64,000 bases of DNA from Posidoniimonas corsicana (lineage in GTDB: Bacteria; Planctomycetota; Planctomycetia; Pirellulales; Lacipirellulaceae). Position 1 is the stretch's first letter; every line of letters begins with the position of its first letter. Both the position numbers and the translations under genes were made by a program. Under the pieces are notes generated by a model. That model made no database searches and was not told where the DNA came from. It worked only from the letters and a program-made list of their open reading frames with translations. Positions 1 through 9,034 of the stretch are shown piece after piece. The DNA is taken from positions 1,178,767 through 1,242,766 of the forward strand of contig NZ_SIHJ01000001.1 in NCBI RefSeq assembly GCF_007859765.1, written 5' to 3'.

Positions 1-1157
1 TCGTCGTAGATCATATCGCCGACGAGGCCCTTCTCGTTCTCGAACCGCCGAACCTGCAAAACGCCCGGGATCGAGGTCTTCACGGCTTGTTCGGAGAGCT
101 TTAGTTTCGGCTCCCATTCGCCCTCGCCGCTCTTGATCGCTCCGAGCTTGTAGACCCCGCCCAGAGCGGGCTGGTCGTACGCGGTGGCTAGCTTCGTGCC
201 AACGCCCCACACGGCGATCCTGGCCCCTTGGCCCTTCAGGCTCTGGATGATGTTCTCGTCGAGATCGTTCGACGCGACGATAGTGGCGTCTGGGAAGCCT
301 CCGTTGTCCAACAGCTTGCGGGCCTCGATGCTTAAGTACGCCAGGTCACCGGAGTCTAGCCGGATGCCGATCATCTCGTAGCCGCGTTCCCGCAGCCGCT
401 TGCCTGCTTCAACGGCCTTGCGGACGCCCTCCAGTGTGTCGTAGGTGTCCACTAAGAACACACAGTTGTTGGGCATCGCCTCGGCGTAGCGATCAAAAGC
501 CTTGGTCTCGTCGTCGAACGACATGACCCAGCTGTGCGCATGCGTTCCCTTAACTGGGATGCCGTACTGTTTACCCGCGAGCACGTTGGATGTTGCGGCG
601 CAGCCGCCGATGTACGCGGCACGGCTCGCGGCGAGCCCCCCGTCGATCCCCTGCGCCCTTCGCAGGCCAAACTCTAGCACCGGCTCCCCTCCGGTTGCCC
701 CGCTGATGCGAGCCGCTTTGGTCGAAATAAGGGTCTGGAAGTTGATGATATTCAGGAGTGCCGTTTCGAGGATCTGACACTGGAGAATCGGTCCGCGAAC
801 ACGCACCAGCGGTTGCTGGGCGAAGGCGACGGTTCCTTCGGGCATTGCGTCGACATCGCACGTCAGGCGCAGTTCACTCAAGTAGTCTAGGAAGCCCCCG
901 TCGAACAACGGCCCACCGTCGTTGCCCGTCAGGGTCGTCAGATACTCAACGTCCGAAGCGTCAAACCGGAACGACTTGAGGAAATCGACCGCCGGCCCCA
1001 GCCCGGCAGCCACGGCGTAGCCACCCGAGAATGGAGGCTCGCGAAAGAATAGGTGAAATACCGCCTCCTGCTCGCTCCGGCCGAGCTTCCAGTAGCCGGA
1101 GGCCATCGTCAGTTGGTAGAGGTCCGTCAGAAGAGCCAGTGAAGTGGCGTAGTGCAT
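1..1157 (-). CDS. pncB: Nicotinate phosphoribosyltransferase, 3' end beyond the window
   Basis: Joins nicotinate to PRPP to make nicotinate mononucleotide, the entry step of the Preiss-Handler NAD salvage pathway in the cytoplasm. The reading frame opens at an ATG at 1157 and stays open to base 1, giving about 385 codons; the family is usually around 450-490 residues, so the C terminus lies outside the window. Family motifs are visible: TDLYQLTMA near the N terminus, FGLRRAQG in the middle, then [11 protein letters not shown] and RLDSGDL. It is the last visible gene of a minus-strand run, 74 bases after the VWA gene, but a perfect palindrome just before its start suggests separate control. 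The identification is secure. Confidence 0.95.
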   Translation of the reverse strand, partial: MHYATSLALLTDLYQLTMASGYWKLGRSEQEAVFHLFFREPPFSGGYAVAAGLGPAVDFLKSFRFDASDVEYLTTLTGNDGGPLFDGGFLDYLSELRLTCDVDAMPEGTVAFAQQPLVRVRGPILQCQILETALLNIINFQTLISTKAARISGATGGEPVLEFGLRRAQGIDGGLAASRAAYIGGCAATSNVLAGKQYGIPVKGTHAHSWVMSFDDETKAFDRYAEAMPNNCVFLVDTYDTLEGVRKAVEAGKRLRERGYEMIGIRLDSGDLAYLSIEARKLLDNGGFPDATIVASNDLDENIIQSLKGQGARIAVWGVGTKLATAYDQPALGGVYKLGAIKSGEGEWEPKLKLSEQAVKTSIPGVLQVRRFENEKGLVGDMIYD

Positions 1158-1172
1158 GGCTTCGCTCCCTTT

Positions 1173-1195
1173 GTTAGTGTTACTTTTACACTAAC
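1173..1195. promoter_or_regulatory. Perfect palindrome upstream of pncB, candidate operator
   Basis: The arms GTTAGTGT (1173-1180) and ACACTAAC (1188-1195) are exact reverse complements separated by 7 T-rich bases. The element lies 16 bases upstream of the pncB ATG, where a bound repressor would block transcription or initiation. NAD salvage genes are commonly controlled by NrtR or NiaR-type repressors that bind palindromes, so an NAD-responsive operator is the likely reading. The regulator itself is not in the window. No T tract follows on either strand, so it is unlikely to be a terminator. Confidence 0.6.
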
Positions 1196-1231
1196 ATGCG
1201 GCGTGTCAACCCCTTCGATCACCGTTGCGCC

Positions 1232-2398
1232 TCAAATAGTCTCTGCTTGATCTCCCCCCCGTGCGGTGAGAATATCCCGTTCAGCTGCCCACTGCCCAAT
1301 ATCGTCACGGTTGATCGCCGCCGCCATCAGCTCAGGAAACAGGTCCGGCGTGCACGCGAACGATGGGGCGCCGAGCGATGACAGCCTGGCCGCGAGCGCC
1401 TGATCGTAGAACGGCGCGCCTTCGTCGGACAGCGCCAGCAGCGTGATGAAGGTCACGCCGGCGCCCTGGAGCGCTCCGACCCGCCGCACGAGGTTCTCGG
1501 CGACCCCGCCCTCGTAGAGATCGCTGATCAGCACGAATATCGTTTCGTCGGGCGAGTCGATCAGGCCCTGGCAGTAGCCGACGGCTCGGTTGATGTCGGT
1601 GCCGCCCCCCAGACGCGTCGAGAACAATACCTCGACCGGGTCGTCGAGCTGGTCGGTCAGGTCGACCACCGAGGTGTCAAACACCACCAGCCGCGTGTCG
1701 ACGGCGGGGATCGATGCCATCACGGCGCCAAACACGCTTGAATAGACAATCGACGACGCCATCGACCCCGACTGGTCGATGCACAAGATCACCCTGCGGA
1801 GTGAGCTGCGCTTGCGGCCAAACCCGATACGCGTCACGGGGATCACTGTCTTGTAGTCCGCCTGGTAGTGTTTCAAGTTGGCGCGGATCGTCCGCGGCAA
1901 GTCGATTTCGTTGTGACGCGGCCGCCGGTTTCTCAGCGCGCGGTTCAGGGCACCGGCGACCGCGTCTCGCATCGGGCTCTCGAGCCGCTGCAACAGCTCC
2001 TCCACCACCCGCGCGACGACGACACGAGCGGTCTCCTTGGTTTTGGAGGGCAGGGCGCCGTGCAGCGACAACAGCGTGGCCACTAGGTGCACGTCCGCCT
2101 CGATGGCTTCGAGCGTCTCCGGCTCGGTAAGCATCTGCGTCAGACCAAGCCGATCCAGGGCGTCACGCTGCATCACCCGCACCACCGACGACGGGAAGTA
2201 TTTCCGGATATCGCCCAGCCAACGTGGCACGCTCGGAGCCGATCCCCCCAGCCCACCCCGACGCGGCGCGTCGTACAGCGCACTGAGAGCCGCGTCAACG
2301 GACGCGTCGATATTGCCGAGCGTCACGCCTACGCCGTCGGCGTTCTCGCCACCCAGTATGAGCCGCCAGCGTCGGAGTCGTTCTTCGTGACTGCTCAA
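1232..2398 (-). CDS. VWA domain protein (CoxE-like) of the SWIM/MoxR system
   Basis: A 388-residue cytoplasmic protein with a helical N-terminal half and a C-terminal von Willebrand factor A domain. The metal-ion-dependent adhesion motif DQSGSM is complete at residues 208-213, and the later GGGTDIN and ISDLYEGG motifs supply the rest of the metal site. Proteins of this kind act with MoxR AAA ATPases as a chaperone or complex-assembly pair, the VWA domain acting as the adaptor. The start is a TTG at 2398 that overlaps the stop codon of the upstream DUF5682 gene, with a GGGGAGGAG ribosome-binding site inside that gene; this implies translational coupling. It is the last gene of the five-gene operon. 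The family is clear; the substrate is unknown. Confidence 0.9.
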   Translation of the reverse strand: MSSHEERLRRWRLILGGENADGVGVTLGNIDASVDAALSALYDAPRRGGLGGSAPSVPRWLGDIRKYFPSSVVRVMQRDALDRLGLTQMLTEPETLEAIEADVHLVATLLSLHGALPSKTKETARVVVARVVEELLQRLESPMRDAVAGALNRALRNRRPRHNEIDLPRTIRANLKHYQADYKTVIPVTRIGFGRKRSSLRRVILCIDQSGSMASSIVYSSVFGAVMASIPAVDTRLVVFDTSVVDLTDQLDDPVEVLFSTRLGGGTDINRAVGYCQGLIDSPDETIFVLISDLYEGGVAENLVRRVGALQGAGVTFITLLALSDEGAPFYDQALAARLSSLGAPSFACTPDLFPELMAAAINRDDIGQWAAERDILTARGGDQAETI

Positions 2399-4686
2399 TT
2401 CGTCTCCTCCCCGCCAAGGATCGTCGCCAGCAACGGCAGGACCCGCCGGGCGCGCTCAAAGTCGAAGTCGCCAAGCGGCTCCGCGGATTTGGTGGATACG
2501 CCGTGGAGGACCCGTTCCCCAATCTGCCGCCGTTCGCCAACGGGAAAGCCGGAGAACGTCCGCCGCAGCAGCGGCAGCAGCTCGCCGAACTCATCAGCAG
2601 AAAGGCCGGTCACCCAGCCGTCGACTAGCGACCACAACCCCTGATCGTGGATCAGCACCAGTCCCGAGCCGCCAAGGAATCCCTCGATCCATGCCGCGGC
2701 GCCGACGCGGTCCGCCGCCCGAGACAACGCAAACCCCATCAGCCGCGCAGTCTCGTCAGGCGTCTCGGCGTCGCCGTCGTGCCGGATGCGCGCGGCCCGC
2801 CCGCGCAACAGCGGGTGCGCAGACTCGCGCTGCACTACGCGATTTAGCGAGTCCCGCCAGTCATCGCGGAGGTCATCGGAGTCGAGCATCGCCATCGCAT
2901 CGTCGACGCCGCCAATCAGAGCTAACATCTTGCCGGCCGCCTCGTCGTCGAGCGACGAGCACGCCGGCGGCAACGCCACGCAAACGCGTTCAACAATCCC
3001 CCTCAGAACGTCAGACACTAGACGCACGTCCGTTTCACGGACGTCGCCGTAGCGGCTGACCTGAGCCAGGTGTGGCGCCGCGGCCATCAGTTGCTGCACG
3101 TCTCCGCTGGCGACCGCCTGCTCCTGGATCGCCTTGATCAATTGCTGGGCTGCGCGTGGAAGGTCTGCCAGCAGGGCGTCCCCCAGCAGCGAGGTTAGGC
3201 CGGACAGCGTAGTGGTTTCCGATGCGGACTCGATGGTCTTGGCCGCGGCCGCCTCGGCCACAGTGCTTCCGTAGCGGGACGCCTCGACCAAACCGACGGC
3301 AAACTCGGGCACCCACTGGAGCACCCAGTGCTCGTGAAAGGTTCCTCGCGAACGCACAGCCCCCTCCGAAACCTCGCCCCAGGGAACCCCAAGCAGGTTG
3401 AGCCGGTGGAGCAGGCAGCTCCGCTCACGGTCCATTGGCTTTCGCAGGTCGAGGTCGCGTTGCTTCCGACTCGCTTGCGGGGGCAGTCGCAGTCGTTTCT
3501 GGAGCGAGGCTAGGTCTTTCTGCAGCGGCGCCTGCGGCGCGTCATCTGGCACGGCGCCGAGCCGGTCCCCGATCACCAGCGAGTCTCTTACCACCCGCAT
3601 CGGCGCGGGCTGGCCACCGCATAGCACGGTCAGTGCGGCCTCTTCAAGCTCGTCGAGGCCGGCAAGTGTGCGACCTCGCAGCGCGGCGAGTGTCTCGCCC
3701 AGACGCACGGCCTCGATGACCTGTGCCGATGACGCGTCGAGGTCGCGGTCACGCATCAGTCTGGCTGCCTTTGTCATCCAAAGCGTCCCGACTAGCGAAT
3801 CCGCCGACTCCCAGAGCAGCTCATACCACGCGGGCGAAGCGACGCCGGCGCCGTAGCCCGATTCCACCGCCAGCCGTTGGTAAGTCCACGGGGCCCAGGC
3901 GGCCTCCGTCTTGACCCTGCTCAGCCCCTTCAGCTCTGCGTTGTCGTCCTTGAGCGGTGGCCACGAGTTGGGATCGAGCGCCGGCACGTGCCATGCGCCG
4001 CACACCACGGCTATCCGTTCGCGTCCGTCTTTGATGGCGGCGCGAATCGTCTTGCGCATGAATGCTTCACGTCGACGCTCCCGGAGATCGGACCTGAGAC
4101 AGTCGCCTTCCCGGAGGGCCGTCATTGCGTCGGCCACGGCGGAGAAAACGTCTCCTGCGTCGTTGCGGCGGCTCTCGATGAGCGCGTCCCACCAGCGTTC
4201 GCCGTCGGGGTAACCGGCGGCGTCGGCCAGCTGCCCCAGAGGGTCGCGGCGCAGGGCAAACTCAGACGGGTCACCGGCGTCCGACTCGCTGTCGGAATTG
4301 GCCCGGGCCTCCCCCTCAGGCGGTTCGTCTTCCGACTCGGCGTTCCCACCAGTTCTGACCTCGGCGAGTTGATACGCCTGTGGGAGGTCCATGAAGCGGA
4401 CCTCGACGTCACGTCCCACCGCGTACCGCGCAGCCTGCCATTCGGGAGAGAACTCAGCGAACGGGTAGAAGGCTGACCTGCGCGGGTTCGCCGACTCGTA
4501 GACAAGCAGCGCTACCGGCGGCCTTAGCTCTGCACGCGATGCCAGCGGCAGCAGGGCGTCGGCGTCCGGCGGCCCTTCGATAAGCACACAATCGGGTTCT
4601 AGTTCGCCTAGCGCACGAAGGAGGCTGCGGGCCGAGCCTGGCCCGTGGTGTCGAATGCCAAGGAGATGGACACGGTCTGACGCCAC
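2395..4686 (-). CDS. DUF5682 family protein
   Basis: A 763-residue protein recognised as DUF5682 from its opening segment, HLLGIRHHGPGSARSLLRAL, followed by IEGPPDADALLPLA. No signal peptide or membrane segment is seen. The N-terminal ~240 residues contain an early HHGPG, a Glu at 37 in IEGPP, and a CGAWHVPAL segment at 229-237. The spacing recalls the catalytic pattern of the Tiki/TraB/ChaN superfamily (early motif, Glu, then GxxH), which is an inference. Residues 112-145 are an acidic low-complexity insert. The rest is a helical region of unknown role. The start is a GTG at 4686 with an AGGGAGG site; it follows the MoxR gene by 22 bases and overlaps the VWA gene by 4. Confidence 0.88.
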   Translation of the reverse strand: MASDRVHLLGIRHHGPGSARSLLRALGELEPDCVLIEGPPDADALLPLASRAELRPPVALLVYESANPRRSAFYPFAEFSPEWQAARYAVGRDVEVRFMDLPQAYQLAEVRTGGNAESEDEPPEGEARANSDSESDAGDPSEFALRRDPLGQLADAAGYPDGERWWDALIESRRNDAGDVFSAVADAMTALREGDCLRSDLRERRREAFMRKTIRAAIKDGRERIAVVCGAWHVPALDPNSWPPLKDDNAELKGLSRVKTEAAWAPWTYQRLAVESGYGAGVASPAWYELLWESADSLVGTLWMTKAARLMRDRDLDASSAQVIEAVRLGETLAALRGRTLAGLDELEEAALTVLCGGQPAPMRVVRDSLVIGDRLGAVPDDAPQAPLQKDLASLQKRLRLPPQASRKQRDLDLRKPMDRERSCLLHRLNLLGVPWGEVSEGAVRSRGTFHEHWVLQWVPEFAVGLVEASRYGSTVAEAAAAKTIESASETTTLSGLTSLLGDALLADLPRAAQQLIKAIQEQAVASGDVQQLMAAAPHLAQVSRYGDVRETDVRLVSDVLRGIVERVCVALPPACSSLDDEAAGKMLALIGGVDDAMAMLDSDDLRDDWRDSLNRVVQRESAHPLLRGRAARIRHDGDAETPDETARLMGFALSRAADRVGAAAWIEGFLGGSGLVLIHDQGLWSLVDGWVTGLSADEFGELLPLLRRTFSGFPVGERRQIGERVLHGVSTKSAEPLGDFDFERARRVLPLLATILGGEETN

Positions 4687-4708
4687 TCAAGCCTCCCTGT
4701 CGCCTGGC

Positions 4709-5821
4709 CTACAACTGCTCGCGGCAGGCGCGGTACAGGTCCTTCCAGCCGTCCCGCTCCTTGACGACCGTCTCCAAGTACTCGCGCCACACAATCACGT
4801 CCTGAACCGGGTCCTTCACCACGGCGCCAGTCAGGCCGGAGGCGACGTCAGTCGCGGTTAGATGTCCCTCACCAAAGTGAGCAGCTAACGCGACGCCGCT
4901 ATTAACGACGCTGATTGCCTCAGCCGTCGAAAGCGTCCCGCTGGGCGACTTTAGCTTGGTCTTGCCGTCTTCCGTAGCGCCATCGCGAAGCTCGCGGAAA
5001 ACGGTCACCACCCGCCTAATCTCCTCGATCGCCGCCGCTTCGGACGGGAGCTCCAGCGCCCTGCCCAACGACGCCACCCGCTGCTCAACAATCTGAATCT
5101 CTTCTTCAGCGGTCTTCGGCGGCGGGAGCACGACCGTGTTAAACCGGCGTTTCAACGCGCTGGACAACTCGTTGACGCCCTTGTCTCGGTTGTTGGCGGT
5201 CGCGATGACATTAAACCCCTTCTCCGCAGGGCACTCGTCGCCGAGTTCTGGGATCGGCACCGTCTTCTCCGACAGCACCGTGATGAGCGTGTCCTGCACG
5301 TCGGACGGCATGCGGGTCAGCTCCTCGACGCGCGCGATCTGCCCTCGCTGCATGGCCGTCATCACCGGCGAGGGAACCAACGCCTCGCTGGTCGGCCCCT
5401 TGGCCAGCAGCAACGCGTAGTTCCACCCGTATCGGATTGCCTCCTCGGCCGTGCCCGCGGTCCCTTGAACTAACAGCGTCGAGTCGCCGCTGATCGCCGC
5501 CGCTAGGTGTTCGCTCACCCAGGTCTTCGCGGTGCCCGGCACGCCCAGCAGCAGCAGCGCGCGGTCGGTCGCCAGCGTCGCCACAGCGACCTCCATCAGC
5601 CGCCGTGAGCCAACGTACTTGGGGGAGACCTGGAACCCGTTATCTAAAGGCTCACCCAACAGGTACGTCACAACCGCCCACGGCGAGAGCCGCCAATTTG
5701 GGGGCCGCTGCCGGTCGTCGACCTTGGCGATCTCTGCGAGCTCCTCAGCGAATTGATCCTCTGCGTGCCGACGCAATACTGAGGAGTGGTCGCTCTTGGG
5801 GGACGCCTTTTTCTTCGCCAC
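4709..5821 (-). CDS. MoxR-type AAA+ ATPase
   Basis: A 370-residue AAA+ ATPase of the MoxR group. The Walker A loop GVPGTAKT is at 93-100, a Walker B-like VEELTR near 165-170, sensor 1 in ATANNRDKG near 207, and the arginine-finger segment SSALKRRFN near 220. The Walker B acidic pair reads Glu-Glu rather than the usual Asp-Glu. MoxR proteins form hexamers and work with VWA partners to remodel or load cofactors into target complexes; the VWA gene two genes downstream is the obvious partner. The start is a GTG at 5821, 12 bases after the DUF5691 stop, so the genes are almost certainly co-transcribed. Family assignment is firm; the client is not known. Confidence 0.93.
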   Translation of the reverse strand: MAKKKASPKSDHSSVLRRHAEDQFAEELAEIAKVDDRQRPPNWRLSPWAVVTYLLGEPLDNGFQVSPKYVGSRRLMEVAVATLATDRALLLLGVPGTAKTWVSEHLAAAISGDSTLLVQGTAGTAEEAIRYGWNYALLLAKGPTSEALVPSPVMTAMQRGQIARVEELTRMPSDVQDTLITVLSEKTVPIPELGDECPAEKGFNVIATANNRDKGVNELSSALKRRFNTVVLPPPKTAEEEIQIVEQRVASLGRALELPSEAAAIEEIRRVVTVFRELRDGATEDGKTKLKSPSGTLSTAEAISVVNSGVALAAHFGEGHLTATDVASGLTGAVVKDPVQDVIVWREYLETVVKERDGWKDLYRACREQL

Positions 5822-5833
5822 GTGCTTGGATTC

Positions 5834-7421
5834 CTATTGGGCTGGTGAGTTCTTGAGGGCCGCGAGCATGTCACGACGCAGCCGCACCGTTCCAATCGCG
5901 TCGTGAACCAATTCTCCAAGGTTTGCCGACCAGTGGTCCTGACTCTCGGTCCACATCCGCCCAACTTCCTCGGTTACACTCGGATCGATACGAACAGCAG
6001 ACAGTCGGAGAATCTGCCGCAAGAAGGTATCGTAGACGGCCTCCTTTGCCGCGAGCCGGTCGCGCACCGCTCCGGCGACCGCCCGTGACAGCTCTTCCCC
6101 CCAGCCAAAATCGCAGGCGTTCAGCACCGCTTCGACAACCCGCGGCCGTTCGACGAGCCCCCGGTTCGCAACGGCATTCAGTGTGACGCGCTCCGCCGAC
6201 TCGCGGGGCAGGGCGTCCATGAGTTGAGTAATCCGGGCCCGCTGCAATTCGTCATGGGAGGTTGCGTCGTCCAACAACCGCAACAGGACCGCCTCTGCCC
6301 ACTCCGCGTGGCGTTGCAGCGCGGCCGCCTCGATCCACCCTCGACACAAAGCGTCGGCCCAGTCGCTTTTTCTTGCCGCGTCGAGCCACGCTGCCGCATC
6401 ACCACCGCGGTTCGCCCACGCCGACAAGGGCGCCCGGGACGCTATACCCCGCAGCAACTCCGCTTTCGGGCCAAGCCCACCGACCGACTTCATCTGCAAG
6501 CCGTCCCTCACAGCCGACGGGTCCAGCTCATCAGGAGGCATGAACTCGATTGTTGCCGAGTCCTTCTGCTTCTTTCCTCTCGCCGGAGGCCGATCAATCC
6601 ACGAATCCACTCGCCAGGCCATGCGTTCGGCCATGCCCGATTCGGGTATGAGTGATAGTAGCCGCGTGACCGCGGCCCGCACCTGCTTCGATCGGTCATC
6701 GAGCAGGGCTTCCAACCACGACTCATCCTGAAGCGACACCCCTTGGGACATGACTCCCATGAATCCTGCCCGGTCTGCGGCTGTTTCTGTGTCCCAAACC
6801 GCCTGGACAAGCTCGCGGGCTTTTTCCGGAGCCGTTCGTCGGATGGCCTTGAGCGCTGTAATGCGTTCTCCCTTGTCACCCTCCTCCCAGACTACAATCA
6901 GCTCCTCAACGGACGCCTCGACAACTTGGGTGCCCCCCCCATTCCGGGTTGAGCTCCGCAAGCCAACGGCCACGGGCGCCTGACACATGAACCAGCGCCG
7001 TCCTCAGTCCGTGGTCGCTAGTGCTGGCCGCTCGGCCCAGCAGTGCCGGCACGGACTCCGGCGGCGCTGAGAGCCCTGCCGCAATTGCTGCGTTGCACCA
7101 CTCCAGCAGCACCTCACCGTGATCACCGAATAAGACAGACTGCAGGTACGCCCCTGATTCCTTCCCGCATGTCGGTTCGCTGGTGATCAGCAGCGTTGGC
7201 GCAGCTGCCTGGACCGATTCGCCGGCGCGGCCCGCGATTTCGTAGACGCTAAGTGTAGCCGCATCGTTCAGGAGACGCACAGCCGGCTCGGTTGCGCTTG
7301 GTGAGGCCACCATCCACGCCCGCGCCCCGACGCTCGCAACGCCAAGCGATCGATCGGCGCCCAAGACCGCCCCACTCACCAATGCCTCCCACTCTCGTGA
7401 TGGATGTCCTTCGGCGTTCAT
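5834..7421 (-). pseudogene. DUF5691 family gene, frame broken at a G8 tract
   Basis: Two consecutive frames together encode one DUF5691 protein of about 525 residues. The first starts at an ATG at 7421, sharing ATGA with the SWIM stop, and runs through ARGRWLAELNPEWGG; the second resumes with TQVVEASVEELIVVWEEGD and continues as helical, HEAT-like repeats to 5834. The break lies exactly at eight consecutive G on the coding strand (6933-6940). With seven G the two halves join as NPEWGG-TQVVEA without loss. The first frame ends 9 codons after the tract. The second half has an ATG at 6988, but it lies inside the conserved first half and is probably not a real start. Sequencing error, true mutation, phase variation or ribosomal slippage are all possible. 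The function of the family is unknown. Confidence 0.82.
6933..6940 (-). repeat. Eight-base G homopolymer at the DUF5691 frame break
   Basis: On the coding strand the tract is T followed by eight G and then CACCC. It is the exact point where homology moves from one frame to the next. Homopolymers of this length slip in replication and can also cause ribosome or polymerase slippage, and they are a classic position for assembly error. One base fewer restores a single reading frame. Confidence 0.9.
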
Positions 7422-8785
7422 GCCACCCTCGCGATCGGTGCCGGATGGGCCCGGTCGGATACGGTGTAGCAGACGCCATCGGTCCAGACGGCTAGCGGCG
7501 ATAGCCGATCGCCGTCCCACTCTCCGAAGACCGTCATCTCACCACCGCCGCTTGCCGACAGAAGCGGCCAATAGTCGCGACGCCCCGTCCCCAATGACAA
7601 AAGGGCGCCATCCCGATCGACGATGCTCCACCTACCGTCCCCAGAACCAGGCGGCGCCAACCGCACGCCCGCAACGCATACCGGCAGTTGCTCGAGCCAC
7701 GGGTTCAGGGCGAGCGCGTCGGCGAATCGCTCGCGGACCAGCTCCACGCCATCCAATCCGGGCCACTCCGCCGCCTTTGCAGCAACTTGCTGCGATGCGA
7801 TTACGGCTCTGACGCCCAGCGTGCCCGGGTAGTAGGTCAAGTCGGCTTGAATCGATGAACCGACCGGCGGCGCTACGGTCGCGGGCTGCCCCGCGGCGGT
7901 AAAATCGAGCAGCAGGGCCGGTCGTCCGTCAGAAACGCGAACCAACCAAGTCTTCTGGACCGTTAGTCGGTCCTCCTGCTCGGTACGCTGCGCAGCGACG
8001 CACCATCGCCCCGACTCAATGGTCAGCCCCGCCAACCGCTCTTTGCTGACCGTCCAACCAATGATCGTCCGCAGGTCGTCTTTGGTAGCGTCCGGCAGCC
8101 GATCCAGGCGAGCGTACGCGTTCACCGCTAGGTGCAGACGGCCGAGTCGGCTCAAGAATCGCGGCTGCCACCGAGCCCCCGATCCCGCCACGTCCCCCAA
8201 CTCCCGCACGAGCCGCGCGAGGCCCGGCGCCTGGGCGTCGACAAGCCGCGAAGCGGCACCGTCCCAGAAGCTGTACGGTTGCGCGTGTGCCCAGGCGAGG
8301 CCCTGCCGCGCGATGTCGGTGAGCAGCACGCCGAGTTGCTCAACACCCGATCGGACTCGGTCCTCGCGTCTAGCTGCGCGCTTGGCCTGCGCCTTCTCGT
8401 CAACCGGCTTGTCGCTCGCCGCCTGCGCCTTGGCGACCTGCCTCTCGGCGCGCTGATCCCGCTCGGTAAGCCACCCACCAACCCAGTCGGGCGCCTCCCC
8501 CTCGGTCAGGCAATCCGCCTGATCCGCGTAGATCAGCATGAGGCCGATCGAGTGCTTGCAAGGAAACTTGCGGCTGGGGCAGCTGCACTTGAAGGCCGGG
8601 CCGTGCAGATCAACACAGACCTGGTAAGGCTTCTTCCCGCTCCCCTTGACCTCTCCCCACAGCGCTCGCTCGGCCGCCCCAAGCACAGGCCACTTGCTAA
8701 CCTGCGACTGACTGCGTCCGGCCTTCACCGACGCCGCGTCGGGAGCGAGGTCGAGCACCTGCTGATTGGTCCATCCGTTGGCCAT
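7418..8785 (-). CDS. SWIM zinc finger protein
   Basis: A 455-residue protein with a SWIM zinc finger near its N terminus: Cys67, Cys69, Cys76 and His78 in the pattern CxCx6CxH, in the context FKCSCPSRKFPCKHSIGL. SWIM fingers bind DNA or mediate protein contacts. Residues ~115-145 are Lys/Arg/Ala-rich and probably a basic linker; the remainder is a mixed alpha/beta region with no recognised catalytic motif. The start is an ATG at 8785 and the gene opens the five-gene operon. Its stop overlaps the DUF5691 start by four bases (ATGA). In other bacteria this protein class sits beside DUF5691, MoxR, DUF5682 and VWA genes, which supports a shared role. Confidence 0.9.
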   Translation of the reverse strand: MANGWTNQQVLDLAPDAASVKAGRSQSQVSKWPVLGAAERALWGEVKGSGKKPYQVCVDLHGPAFKCSCPSRKFPCKHSIGLMLIYADQADCLTEGEAPDWVGGWLTERDQRAERQVAKAQAASDKPVDEKAQAKRAARREDRVRSGVEQLGVLLTDIARQGLAWAHAQPYSFWDGAASRLVDAQAPGLARLVRELGDVAGSGARWQPRFLSRLGRLHLAVNAYARLDRLPDATKDDLRTIIGWTVSKERLAGLTIESGRWCVAAQRTEQEDRLTVQKTWLVRVSDGRPALLLDFTAAGQPATVAPPVGSSIQADLTYYPGTLGVRAVIASQQVAAKAAEWPGLDGVELVRERFADALALNPWLEQLPVCVAGVRLAPPGSGDGRWSIVDRDGALLSLGTGRRDYWPLLSASGGGEMTVFGEWDGDRLSPLAVWTDGVCYTVSDRAHPAPIARVA

Positions 8786-9034
8786 GCCGGAGTTTAGCGG
8801 ATCGTGAGTAGGCGTGCCACGATCTTGAGCTCAATTCTTGCCATGCCAATATAGAAGTCAGGGGTGATCCAGTGAGGCCACCACAACAGGTTCACAATCC
8901 AGACTGCAAGACGCTGCTCGCCGCGAACTTGGCTGGGGCCGCGTACCCCAACGAGCCGTGCGGCCGGTAGTGGTGATCGGGCGAAGAAGGTGTGTTCTCG
9001 TGCTCCGAGGGTTACCTTCAGTGCCGTCATACAG

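Noticed and set aside
5834-6988. Second half of DUF5691 as an independent gene starting at the ATG at 6988
   Set aside because: The ATG lies inside conserved first-half sequence in another frame, and the protein would start with non-family residues; a frame break explains the data better.
8794-9030. 78-codon minus-strand frame upstream of the SWIM gene
   Set aside because: Trp-rich, no recognisable product and no good start signal; it could only be a relic and overlaps the likely promoter region.
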